The position numbers and the translations under genes were made by a program. The notes below the pieces were generated by a model that saw only the letters and a program-made list of their open reading frames with translations, had not been told where the DNA came from and did not search any database. From an uncultured Sulfitobacter sp. (GTDB lineage Bacteria; Pseudomonadota; Alphaproteobacteria; Rhodobacterales; Rhodobacteraceae), in contig CANMZB010000006.1 of the NCBI GenBank assembly GCA_947502265.1, positions 146,497 through 210,496 on the forward strand: a stretch of DNA of 64,000 nt, in the 5' to 3' direction. Below, piece after piece: positions 45,421 through 53,573 of this stretch (the stretch's first letter is position 1; each line of letters begins with the position of its first letter).

Positions 45421-46932
45421 ATGCGGTACTTGTGGGTCATGAAAAACAGCTTCTCAAGACGTCGCTTTTTGTTGACGGCCACTGCGGGTATCCTGAGCGC
45501 GCGCGCAGCACAGGCCGCGCCGCCGGACGTTTCGCTGCGCCCGGTGCTGCGGGGCGAGAGTTTTTTCAAACGTGCGGTACGCGGCGCTGATGAAATTCTC
45601 GCAGACGCAAGGCTGACGGGAAACGTGTCTTTTGCCGTGGCGGATGCCAAAACCGGCCTGTTGCTCGAAACGCAGAGCGCTGCAACCGCCCGCCCGCCCG
45701 CCAGTGTCGCCAAGGCGCTGACCGCCCTTTATGCGCTGGATGCGTTGGGACCCGATCACCGGTTCGAGACGCAATTGCTGGCGACCGGCGGCATCGTCGA
45801 CGGAGAGATCGAGGGTGATCTGGTTCTGGTGGGCGGCGGTGATCCGACGCTGGACACCAATACGCTGGCCACGATGGCTGCAGATCTGAAGGCGACAGGT
45901 ATTATCGGTGTGAAGGGCGGTTTCAAGGTTTATGAAGGCGCGCTGCCGGCCTTGCCGCGCATTGACCCCGAGCAACCCGATCAGGTCGGCTATAATCCCG
46001 GAGTTTCTGGGCTGGCGTTGAATTTTAATCGCGTTCATTTCGAGTGGAAGCGTGCCAACGGAAAATATAGCGTCACGATGGAAGGCCGTTCCGACAAATA
46101 CCGGCCCGCTGTGCGGATGGCGGCGATGCAGCTGCGTGACCGGTCGGCACCGGTCTACACCTACGAGGATCAGGGGCATGTGGAGGCATGGACTGTGGCG
46201 CGTGGTGCGCTGGGCAGTGGCGGCGCGCGCTGGTTGCCGGTACGCAAGCCGGGTCTCTATGCGGGAGAGGTCTTTGCCAGCCTCGCAGGGTCTTACGGCA
46301 TCCGGCTGGGCGCGCCCGAATTGATCAAGGTGGTCCCGGCGGGAGAGGTACTGGTAAGTCATGGAAGTGATGATTTGCGCAGCATTCTGCGCGGTATGCT
46401 TAAATGGTCAACGAACCTGACCGCGGAAATGGTGGGTCTCGCCGCGACACGGGCGCGCGGCGAGACCCCCGATGGCCTGCGCGCGTCTGCCAACAGCATG
46501 AACGCATGGGCCAGGGAAGCGCTGGGGATGCAAAGTGCCGCGCTGGTGGATCACTCGGGGCTGGGCGACGACAGCCGCGTCACGGCCGCCGATATGGTGG
46601 CCGCGTTGATCAAGGTTCACAACAGCGGCCTTCGGGCCATCCTCAAACCGATCGCGCTGCGTGATAAAAAGCATCGTGTGGTCAAGGATCACCCGATGAA
46701 GGTGGATGCCAAAACCGGCACGCTCAATTTCGTTTCGGCGCTTGCGGGCTATCTGACAGGACCGGACGGCACCGAAATGGCCTTTGCCATTTTTGCGGCA
46801 GATGAGGATATTCGCGCGACAATCAAACGCGAAGACCGGGAAGGTCCGCCGGGGGGCAAGGCATGGAATGGCCGCGCAAAACGAATGCAGCAAGCGCTGA
46901 TCGAACGCTGGGGCGTGCTTTACGGCGCGTGA
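45421..46932 (+). CDS. dacB: D-alanyl-D-alanine carboxypeptidase/endopeptidase (PBP4, S13)
   Basis: A 503-residue exported peptidoglycan hydrolase. The N-terminus has an SRRRFLLTATAGILSARAAQA Tat-like signal. The active site has SVAK (Ser95-Lys98, in RPPASVAKALTALYALD), STN at 330-332 (KWSTNLTAEMVG) and KTG at 431-433 (DAKTGTLNF). VLVGGGDPTLD and VDHSGLGDDSRVTAADMV are PBP4 family segments. AGGGG precedes the ATG at 45421; an ATG at 45439 is an alternative. It trims stem peptides and cleaves cross-links in the periplasm. Confidence 0.93.
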   Translation: MRYLWVMKNSFSRRRFLLTATAGILSARAAQAAPPDVSLRPVLRGESFFKRAVRGADEILADARLTGNVSFAVADAKTGLLLETQSAATARPPASVAKALTALYALDALGPDHRFETQLLATGGIVDGEIEGDLVLVGGGDPTLDTNTLATMAADLKATGIIGVKGGFKVYEGALPALPRIDPEQPDQVGYNPGVSGLALNFNRVHFEWKRANGKYSVTMEGRSDKYRPAVRMAAMQLRDRSAPVYTYEDQGHVEAWTVARGALGSGGARWLPVRKPGLYAGEVFASLAGSYGIRLGAPELIKVVPAGEVLVSHGSDDLRSILRGMLKWSTNLTAEMVGLAATRARGETPDGLRASANSMNAWAREALGMQSAALVDHSGLGDDSRVTAADMVAALIKVHNSGLRAILKPIALRDKKHRVVKDHPMKVDAKTGTLNFVSALAGYLTGPDGTEMAFAIFAADEDIRATIKREDREGPPGGKAWNGRAKRMQQALIERWGVLYGA

Positions 46933-46950
46933 TGCGCGCGGGTTTGCCCA

Positions 46951-47011
46951 TTTCTTTTGGCCGGAAATATCCCGGGGGAATCGCCCTTCAGGGTGATGGG
47001 GGCTGGCCCCC
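46951..47011. repeat. Rhodobacteraceae-type intergenic repeat, copy 2
   Basis: TTTCTTTTGGCCGGAAATAT is followed by CCCGGGGG, a short spacer hairpin (CGCCCTTCAGGGTG-like) and GGGGGCTGGCCCCC. It matches 33147-33189 on the opposite strand. It lies downstream of dacB, in front of the end of the TerB-like gene. Confidence 0.6.
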
Positions 47012-47055
47012 TTGTGCGGCCTGAAACAGGCACCCCTCCGACAGAATGGTGCTCT

Positions 47056-47478
47056 TTAGGTTAGATGCCGCGCGCGTGCGCCGCGCTCAATGGCAGCGGC
47101 GTGCAGGCGGTCAATCGTCAGCTCGTAACGCATCTCTTCGAGCAACCGCAATTCGGCTTCTTCGAGCTTGCCATCGGCGGCGGCCACGTCGCAGGCCAGC
47201 GCATAGGCGGTTTCATGTAGCCGCTCGGGCAGCGCCGCGCGCACCAGACCGAAAAACGCATCCAGACCGTCTTCCTGCTCGAACAGATCAAAGACAATCT
47301 GGCTCACGGTTTTGATTCGGTCGATGTCGAAATCGGCAAAGATGGGCAACAGATTGACCGCGGCCTGAATCTTGATCAGCTCTGTGGTGCGGATGTTTTC
47401 GTCAGACGCCGACACCGCGACCATGATGGCGACCAGACTGTCCTGAGCGCTGAGCGTGAGGGAGGTATCATCGGTCAT
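47056..47478 (-). CDS. TerB-like (tellurite resistance B fold) protein
   Basis: A 140-residue helical protein of the TerB family: AQDSLVAIMVAVSASDENIRTTELIKIQAAVNLLPIF, then LPERLHETAYALACDVAAADGKLEEAELRLLEEMRYELTID. The acidic metal-binding pattern SASDENI and AAADGKLEEAE, one in each half, is the family hallmark. AAAGGAT precedes the ATG at 47478. It stands alone, divergent from the lysyl-tRNA synthetase gene, with no other ter genes, so a role in tellurite resistance should not be assumed. In-frame sequence further upstream is antisense to the synthetase gene and is not coding. Confidence 0.82.
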   Translation of the reverse strand: MTDDTSLTLSAQDSLVAIMVAVSASDENIRTTELIKIQAAVNLLPIFADFDIDRIKTVSQIVFDLFEQEDGLDAFFGLVRAALPERLHETAYALACDVAAADGKLEEAELRLLEEMRYELTIDRLHAAAIERGARARHLT

Positions 47479-47598
47479 CGGAGCATCCTTTGCGCGTACG
47501 GTGGTTTGGTGCAGATTATTGACGCCAACAGGGTGACGCAATAGATGAGGCATCACATGCGCGATAGGGCGCTGGTACTTATTTTCGGGAAGTTTAAC

Positions 47599-49179
47599 AT
47601 GTCTGAGATGCGGGATGCAGCAATGCAAAGCAAAGCGTGGCCTTTTGAAGAAGCCCGCCGGGTGCTGAAACGCTATCAGTCGAAACCGCCGGAAAAGGGT
47701 TATGTGCTGTTTGAAACCGGCTATGGCCCGTCGGGATTGCCGCATATCGGTACGTTTGGTGAAGTCGCACGCACCACGATGATCCGCCGCGCGTTCGAAG
47801 AAATCAGCGACATTCCGACGAAACTGGTCTGTTTTTCCGACGATCTGGACGGAATGCGCAAGATACCGTCGAATGTGCCGGACCCCGAGGCGCTTGAAGA
47901 GCATCTTCACAAGCCGCTCACATCGGTCCCAGATCCGTTTGGCAAGTTCGAGAGCTTTGGCCACCATAACAACGCCATGCTGCGCCGGTTCCTTGATACC
48001 TTCGGATTCGAGTATGAATTTATCTCGGCCAAAGATTTTTACGGCGAGGGGCGATTTGACGAGATTCTTTTGCGCGCGGTGGAAAAGTATGACGAGATCA
48101 TGGAGGTCATGCTCAAATCCTTGCGCGAGGAGCGGCGGCAGACCTATTCGATCTTCCTGCCGATCCATCCGGTGACCGGCCGCGTGATGTATGTGCCGAT
48201 GAAAGAAGTGAACGCGCAGGACGGCACGATCACCTTTGATACGCCCGAGGGCGAGGAAATGACCCTGCCGGTGACCGGCGGTCATGTGAAATTGCAGTGG
48301 AAGCCGGATTTCGGCGCGCGTTGGGCCGCCCTTGGGGTGGATTTCGAGATGTACGGCAAGGACCATTCGACCAACACGCCGATCTATGACGGGATCTGCC
48401 GGATTCTGGGTGGCAAAGCGCCCGAGCATTTCACCTATGAGCTGTTTCTGGACGAGAACGGGCAGAAGATTTCGAAATCCTCGGGCAATGGTTTGACGAT
48501 TGATGAATGGCTGACCTATGCCAGCGCGCAATCGTTGTCGTATTTCATGTATCTCAAGCCGAAGACGGCCAAACGGATGTATTTCGATGTGATCCCGAAG
48601 GCGATGGATGAATACGACCAGCAATTGCGCGCGTATCATACGCAGGATCTCAAGGCGCAGCTGAACAATCCAGTCTGGCACATTCACGGCGGTGACGTGC
48701 CGCAATCGGATATGGTGGTGCCGTTCTCGATGCTGCTGAACCTTGCGTCGGTTTCCTCGGCCGAGGAAAAATCGCAGCTTTGGGGCTTTATCCAGCGTTA
48801 TGCGCCGGATGCGACACCTGAAAGCAATCCGGGCATGGATGCCGCCGCAGGGTATGCGGTGCGTTATTTCAACGACTTCGTGAAGCCGAAGAAGGAATTC
48901 CGCGCGCCAAGTGAACTGGAACGCGAGGCGTTGGAAGACCTGCGCGCGCGTCTTGTTGCGTGGGACGGCGGGTTGGACGCGGAAGCGTTGCAATCGGAGG
49001 TGTTCGCCTGCGGTCGCGAGCGTTTCGAGCCGTTGCGTGACTGGTTCACGGCGCTGTACGAGGTGTTGTTGGGCGCAAGTCAGGGACCACGGTTTGGCGG
49101 GTTTATCGCGCTTTATGGCGTGAATGAAACCATTGCTTTGATCGACGACGCCTTGGCCGGAAAGCTTGTTACCACGTGA
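47599..49179 (+). CDS. lysS: Lysine-tRNA ligase, class I
   Basis: A 526-residue class I LysRS, the archaeal-type enzyme that also serves alphaproteobacteria. HIGT at 49-52 ([23 protein letters not shown]) and KISKS at 290-294 ([14 protein letters not shown]) are the two class I signatures. [18 protein letters not shown] and [21 protein letters not shown] are family-specific. I chose the ATG at 47599 ([10 protein letters not shown]); an earlier ATG at 47545 adds 18 residues without a ribosome site and a later one at 47608 is possible. Confidence 0.94.
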   Translation: MSEMRDAAMQSKAWPFEEARRVLKRYQSKPPEKGYVLFETGYGPSGLPHIGTFGEVARTTMIRRAFEEISDIPTKLVCFSDDLDGMRKIPSNVPDPEALEEHLHKPLTSVPDPFGKFESFGHHNNAMLRRFLDTFGFEYEFISAKDFYGEGRFDEILLRAVEKYDEIMEVMLKSLREERRQTYSIFLPIHPVTGRVMYVPMKEVNAQDGTITFDTPEGEEMTLPVTGGHVKLQWKPDFGARWAALGVDFEMYGKDHSTNTPIYDGICRILGGKAPEHFTYELFLDENGQKISKSSGNGLTIDEWLTYASAQSLSYFMYLKPKTAKRMYFDVIPKAMDEYDQQLRAYHTQDLKAQLNNPVWHIHGGDVPQSDMVVPFSMLLNLASVSSAEEKSQLWGFIQRYAPDATPESNPGMDAAAGYAVRYFNDFVKPKKEFRAPSELEREALEDLRARLVAWDGGLDAEALQSEVFACGRERFEPLRDWFTALYEVLLGASQGPRFGGFIALYGVNETIALIDDALAGKLVTT

Positions 49180-49241
49180 AACATTTGCCCTTTGACTGGC
49201 GTGATTTACCTTAAGTCAGGTCAGTCAGAGGGAGATGTGCG

Positions 49242-49643
49242 ATGAGATTGCTACTTCAGGCGATGGTGTTTTGCCTTGCGGGGACGGTGGGCGCGGGTGC
49301 GCAGGACGCCGAAATCAAAGGCGCGATCAGCCAGCAGCTCGAGGCGTTCAGGGCGGATGATTTTGCCACTGCCTTTGGCTTTGCCAGTCCTTCGTTGCAG
49401 AATTTCTTCAAAACCCCAGAGAACTTTGGCCGGATGGTGATCCAAGGCTATCCGATGGTCTGGCGACCCGCGCAGGTGCAGTACCTTGATCTGCGCAAGG
49501 AGGGTGAGACCTGGTTGCAGAAGGTCAGGATCGCCGACAAAGAGGGCGCGTTTCATGTGCTGGAATACCGGATGCAACGGACGAACGAGGGCTGGCGCAT
49601 CGACGGGGTGCAAATTCTGGATGCGCCGGACGTGGCGGTCTGA
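49242..49643 (+). CDS. Exported DUF4864 protein
   Basis: A 133-residue protein with a signal peptide (RLLLQAMVFCLAGTVGAGAQ) and a cystatin/NTF2-like domain: ISQQLEAFRADDFATAFGFASPSLQNFFKTPENFGRMVIQGYPMVWRP, ending VLEYRMQRTNEGWRIDGVQILDA. This fits DUF4864. No function is known. GGGAGATG precedes the ATG. It lies between lysS and the spike-like gene. Confidence 0.75.
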   Translation: MRLLLQAMVFCLAGTVGAGAQDAEIKGAISQQLEAFRADDFATAFGFASPSLQNFFKTPENFGRMVIQGYPMVWRPAQVQYLDLRKEGETWLQKVRIADKEGAFHVLEYRMQRTNEGWRIDGVQILDAPDVAV

Positions 49644-49648
49644 GACGC

Positions 49649-49682
49649 AACGCCACCGTGACGGTGCTATAGCGGCGTTTTA
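49649..49682 (+). terminator. Possible terminator after the DUF4864 gene
   Basis: AACGCC pairs with GGCGTT around an inner CACCG/CGGTG hairpin, followed by TTAACG. The short T-run and long loop make it only tentative. Confidence 0.4.
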
Positions 49683-49748
49683 ACGCTTCGTTGATATTTC
49701 CCTTTCCTGTTCCGGCCCCTGCGCCGGAGAAGCGCAAAGGGATATGAT

Positions 49749-52043
49749 ATGAACAAGGCGATCACCGACGGCATTAAATTCACGCCGAGCCCCTACTCGG
49801 AGGGGTTGAACGTTTACTCGAGCGGGGATGGTACGCCGGGCTCGCCGAGCTATGCCACATCGGGCAACGGTGCTTATGTCCCTGCGGATCAGGATTTTGG
49901 CGGCGCGCTGGAGATCCAGAAAACCGACAGCACCCAGCGTTTGCGCTATAAGGGCGAGACGCCGGTTATTCCGGGCTGCTATTTGCAGATCAAGGTGCGG
50001 ATCAAGGCGATCAGCGGCAACCTTCCCAGCGTGCGCATCGCGGCCTATGCGGCGCAGTCCAATGGCAATCCGGTCGCGGGTGTGACGACCGTGGGCGAAA
50101 CTGTGGCGTTGACGTCCTATGGTGAAATCGTGGAAGTGAGTGCGATTGTCGGGATCGGCAACCGGACCGGCGTGGATATGGTTTGGGGGATGGGTGCCGA
50201 TTACGGGCATTTCGGCATTGATCTGATCGGGCAGAACGGTGGCGTGGTGCGTGTGGACGACATCGAGATCAACGATATTTCATCGGTCTTTCTGGGTGAT
50301 GTCGTGGCAACGGTGGATGTGCGCGATTACGGCGCGGTTGGCGATGGCACTACAGATGACACGGCGGCCTTCGCGGCAGCAAATTCGGCCGCGAACGGGC
50401 GCACGGTACTGATCCCCGAGGGCACATTTCATCTGAACGGGAGCGTGACTTTTGATGCGCCGACAAAATTCGAGGGCACGGTAACAATGCCGACGGCGGC
50501 GGTTCTGCTGCTGCGCCAGAACTACGATTTGCCCAATTACATCAGCGCGTTCGGCAACGAAGAGCTGGCCTTTCGCAAGGCGTTTCAAGCGTTGTTGAAC
50601 AACTCCGATCACGAGTCGCTGGATTTGGGCGGGCGCAAGGTGGCGCTGACGGGGCCGGTGGACATGAAGGCCGCTGTGCCGGACAAGACGCGCTATGAAA
50701 CGCGGCGGGTGATCCACAACGGGCAGCTTCTGGCGTTGTCGGACGGGGACTGGGCGACGACGACGGTCACCGCACAGGCAACCTATGATCCTGATGACGC
50801 GCGCACGCTGAAAAATGTGGCGAATGTTGCGAATATTGCCATTGGATCACGTGTCAGCGGTGGGGGTGTCGGGCGCGAGATTTATGTGCGGGGCAAAAGT
50901 GTGGCGCGCGGCGAACTGACCTTGAACGGGGCGCTTTACGATGCAGCCGGGACGCAAAACTTTACCTTCCGGCGGTACAAATACCTTCTTGATTTCAGCG
51001 GCTTCGAAGTGTTGAGCAAATTCGTCATGCGCGACATCGAATTTCAGTGCTCTGCGGTGTGCAGTGGTATCATGCTGGCCAATGCGGGTACTATTTTCAC
51101 GGTGCGCGATTGTTTCATCACCACGCCAAAGGATCGCGGGATCACGTCGATGGGGGGTGGGTGTCAGGGCATGTTTGTCGAAGGGTGCAACTTCCTGTCG
51201 AACGAGGATGCTCTTGGCGTTGCGCAGCGCAGCACAATCGCCATGAACGTGAACGCCAATGACGCCAAAATCCGCAACAACCGCTCGACGCGGTTCAGGC
51301 ATTTCGCGGTGCTGTCGGGGCGCAACCATCTGTTGACGGGAAACCACTTCTTTCAGGGCGACACGGTGCAAAACGGCATCCGTTCCGCAGGTGTTGTGCT
51401 GTCGGAGGCCTATGCGTCCTGCATCTTTACGGGCAATTATTGCGATAATGCCTATTTCGAGTGGACGAACGAGCGCGACCCGACGCCGGGTTTTACCAGT
51501 GGCTATTCCTTCAGTGCGATGGAAATCAGCAGCAACGTGTTTTTGTCAGGCGAGGTGGAGCCGAGTTTTAGTTATCTGGTCATCAAGCCCTACGGCGCAG
51601 ACCATTTTGTGACCGGGCTTAACGTGACCGGCAACCAGTTCCGCAGCATCAACGGGTACATCAACCGCGCGGAGCATGTGGATACCAGCATCGCCGATCT
51701 GGATTACAGCCGGATGCGTAATATCCGCTTTACGGGCAATGCGTTCTTTGGCGTGAGCCAGCCAGTGTCAAACCCGCTGAATATCGAGCACAGCGAGAAC
51801 TCCCATGAACAGACATGGGTGATCAATACCAGCGAGGGGCTGCCGTTTTTGGCGCGGTCATTGAGCGTGGATTCGGTGGTGGTGCGCGGCGGCGTACGTA
51901 ACACGGCTGATGCACTGGTTTACAGCATGCCGTTTGTGCGCGCACAGCAAGGGCCGGCGTCCGACCGTGTGCATGTGATCTGGAACACGGCCGTAAAGGG
52001 CAAGATTGCTGTCACCGTGCGTATGGACAATGATCTGGTCTGA
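49749..52043 (+). CDS. Large beta-helix (pectate-lyase-like) spike protein
   Basis: A 764-residue protein without a signal peptide. Residues 1-180 are a beta-rich N-terminal domain (MNKAITDGIKFTPSPYSEGLNVYSSGDGTPGSP..., with a carbohydrate-binding-like VRIKAISGNLPSVRIAAYAAQ). At about 190 the Pectate_lyase_3 start motif appears: VDVRDYGAVGDGTTDDTAAFAAA. The rest has parallel beta-helix coils (FTVRDCFITTPKDRGITSMGGGCQGMFVEGCNFLSNEDALG, LTGNHFFQGD, FTGNYCDNAY, VTGNQFRSINGYINRA). No catalytic residues are obvious. Phage tailspikes and gene-transfer-agent spikes use this layout, as do secreted polysaccharide enzymes, but those need a signal peptide. AAGGGATATGAT precedes the ATG. Confidence 0.72.
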   Translation: MNKAITDGIKFTPSPYSEGLNVYSSGDGTPGSPSYATSGNGAYVPADQDFGGALEIQKTDSTQRLRYKGETPVIPGCYLQIKVRIKAISGNLPSVRIAAYAAQSNGNPVAGVTTVGETVALTSYGEIVEVSAIVGIGNRTGVDMVWGMGADYGHFGIDLIGQNGGVVRVDDIEINDISSVFLGDVVATVDVRDYGAVGDGTTDDTAAFAAANSAANGRTVLIPEGTFHLNGSVTFDAPTKFEGTVTMPTAAVLLLRQNYDLPNYISAFGNEELAFRKAFQALLNNSDHESLDLGGRKVALTGPVDMKAAVPDKTRYETRRVIHNGQLLALSDGDWATTTVTAQATYDPDDARTLKNVANVANIAIGSRVSGGGVGREIYVRGKSVARGELTLNGALYDAAGTQNFTFRRYKYLLDFSGFEVLSKFVMRDIEFQCSAVCSGIMLANAGTIFTVRDCFITTPKDRGITSMGGGCQGMFVEGCNFLSNEDALGVAQRSTIAMNVNANDAKIRNNRSTRFRHFAVLSGRNHLLTGNHFFQGDTVQNGIRSAGVVLSEAYASCIFTGNYCDNAYFEWTNERDPTPGFTSGYSFSAMEISSNVFLSGEVEPSFSYLVIKPYGADHFVTGLNVTGNQFRSINGYINRAEHVDTSIADLDYSRMRNIRFTGNAFFGVSQPVSNPLNIEHSENSHEQTWVINTSEGLPFLARSLSVDSVVVRGGVRNTADALVYSMPFVRAQQGPASDRVHVIWNTAVKGKIAVTVRMDNDLV

Positions 52044-52082
52044 CTGTTTGGCTCCGGTGCGTGCAGCATCGGGGCCTTTCGC

Positions 52083-52757
52083 TTAGAAGTCGCGCCACAG
52101 GCCAACTTTCAGCATGCTGTTGCGCAGGTTGCCTATCTCGCTTTCCGAGCCGATCTGAATGCGAAATTTGGTGAACTGGGGAGAGAAAACGAGGGACGGT
52201 GCAAAAGTGCCAAATGTGTTCTGGTCCAGATGACCCGCGAAAAGCTGTACCATGCCTGTTGTCATATCGGTGAAATTCAACCCGATTGTCGCGTCGACCT
52301 TGGTCAGGTCGGGCGCATAGGTCAGATCCCAGATGATCGCAGCATCAAGGGCTATCCAACCCGATTTCTCCGCAACACTGAACCCGCGACCCCAGCTGAG
52401 ACCGGTGCGCAGATGGGGCAGGACAGTATCGCCGATCCAACTGGTGCCGATGCCCAGATCATAGGCCCATTTCGATTTCGCCTCTGTCGATCCGATTGCG
52501 CGCCGTATGAACAACGTGGTGTATCCGCTGTGCACTCCAAAGCGGGGGCGGACAAAGCCGATGTCGGCGCCCAGCGTTGTTTTTTCCGTCAGGCCGTATT
52601 CCAGATATGACTGGCTGACGGTGTCCAGATAATATGTGCTGGAAAAGGAGTTGGACGAGAAGCCGGCCCCTTTTTCGCGTAACCACGCGCCGGCATGGGC
52701 GGTGCCGGCACAGGCAATACAGATCAGAACGGCAAAAAGACGAGGCAGCACAGGCAA
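52083..52757 (-). CDS. Predicted outer-membrane beta-barrel protein
   Basis: A 224-residue exported protein: signal peptide (VLPRLFAVLICIACAGTAHA), then alternating amphipathic strands (FSSNSFSSTYYLDTVSQSYLEYGLTEKTTLGADIGFV, AYDLGIGTSWIG, WIALDAAIIWDLTYAPDL) and a C-terminal strand ending in Phe (MLKVGLWRDF), as required for outer-membrane insertion. I do not recognise a specific family. It converges with the spike-like gene with 39 bp between stops. Confidence 0.62.
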   Translation of the reverse strand: MPVLPRLFAVLICIACAGTAHAGAWLREKGAGFSSNSFSSTYYLDTVSQSYLEYGLTEKTTLGADIGFVRPRFGVHSGYTTLFIRRAIGSTEAKSKWAYDLGIGTSWIGDTVLPHLRTGLSWGRGFSVAEKSGWIALDAAIIWDLTYAPDLTKVDATIGLNFTDMTTGMVQLFAGHLDQNTFGTFAPSLVFSPQFTKFRIQIGSESEIGNLRNSMLKVGLWRDF

Positions 52758-52824
52758 GTTTCTCCTGCGCCCAGATTTGATTAACTTTGGTTAATAAAGA
52801 GTTACGAACGTCGTGTGTGATGCA

Positions 52825-52854
52825 TAAAAAAGGCCCGGCGGGGAAGCCGGGCCT
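52825..52854 (-). terminator. Rho-independent terminator of the small membrane protein gene
   Basis: AGGCCCGGC and GCCGGGCCT form a perfect 9-bp stem with a 6-base loop, followed on the minus strand by TTTTTATG. It lies 23 bases after the 61-residue gene. Confidence 0.88.
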
Positions 52855-52877
52855 GTTCCGGTTGGCACTTCGTGGGG

Positions 52878-53063
52878 TCAGGCGCTGACCCGGTTGCCGC
52901 GTGGTCCGGCAATGAGCCAGACGATGAACCCGACGACAGGGAAGACAATGATACCGACCGTCCATAGGATTTTCGCGAGGCCGGATGCGCGAGATGTGAA
53001 CACCTGATAGATGGCGTAGATGTCGGCGACGAGGATGATTAGTCCGAGAAGACCATATTCCAT
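52878..53063 (-). CDS. Small PLDc_N-type membrane protein
   Basis: A 61-residue protein with two hydrophobic helices: MEYGLLGLIILVADIYAIYQVF and KILWTVGIIVFPVVGFIVWLIAGPR. The pattern WxxxIxxFPxxGxIxxxxxGPR is that of the PLDc_N domain found at the N-terminus of cardiolipin synthases and as free-standing small proteins. No catalytic part is present. Role unknown. It has its own terminator. Confidence 0.78.
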   Translation of the reverse strand: MEYGLLGLIILVADIYAIYQVFTSRASGLAKILWTVGIIVFPVVGFIVWLIAGPRGNRVSA

Positions 53064-53166
53064 TTAGTTCTCCAGTTCGGCTGTGTTTGCTATTGAAAAA
53101 ATAACCCGCAACGGTGCCGGATTGTTCCGTCGAGTTGCGACATTTTGTCAGGAAGGGGCATCTGCG

Positions 53167-53571
53167 ATGGGCAGGACGTTATTGGTTGATGGATCAAACC
53201 TGCTGTTCTGGCGGGGACAGCAGCCTGATGTGGGAACGGTGTGTCTGGTTGTTGCCGCGCTGCGCGCGAAGGGGTTTTCGCCTGTTGTCTATTTCGATCA
53301 CAGCGTCACGCGTTTGACGGCTGTGGAGGCCTTGCCGGTGTCGCTTGGTCTTCCGCTTGATGCTTTGCACATTGCCGCGCGTGGCACCCCTGCCGATCCG
53401 CTTTTGTTGGCCCATGCGGATGGCGAGCGTCTGCAAATTGTCAGCCGCGACCGTTTCCGCCAATGGGTGCGGGCGTTTCCACGGCTGCGCGGCGATTGGC
53501 TGGTCACAGGGCGCATCGAAAAAGGCGGGCGCGTCAGCCTGTCGAAAAAGCTGAAGCGCCCGCCGATTTAG
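53167..53571 (+). CDS. NYN/PIN-like domain protein, possible RNase
   Basis: A 134-residue protein opening RTLLVDGSNLLFWRGQQPDVGTVCLVVAALRAKGFSPVVYFDHS, which resembles the first acidic motif and fold of NYN (Zc3h12a-type) nucleases. DPLLLAHADGERLQIVSRDRFRQWVRAFP would supply later acidic and basic residues, and it ends in a basic tail. AAGGGG precedes the ATG at 53167; longer in-frame starts add non-conserved sequence. It converges on uvrB with 2 bp between stop codons. Nuclease activity is inferred from the fold. Confidence 0.6.
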   Translation: MGRTLLVDGSNLLFWRGQQPDVGTVCLVVAALRAKGFSPVVYFDHSVTRLTAVEALPVSLGLPLDALHIAARGTPADPLLLAHADGERLQIVSRDRFRQWVRAFPRLRGDWLVTGRIEKGGRVSLSKKLKRPPI

Positions 53572-53573
53572 TA

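Noticed and set aside
47479..48993. Long minus-strand open frame that reads into the TerB-like gene
   Set aside because: It is antisense to the clearly real lysyl-tRNA synthetase gene; only the last 140 codons (from the ATG at 47478 with a ribosome site) form a recognisable protein.
49749..52043. Prophage fragment
   Set aside because: Only one spike-like gene is present, with no integrase, terminase, capsid or attachment-site repeats nearby.
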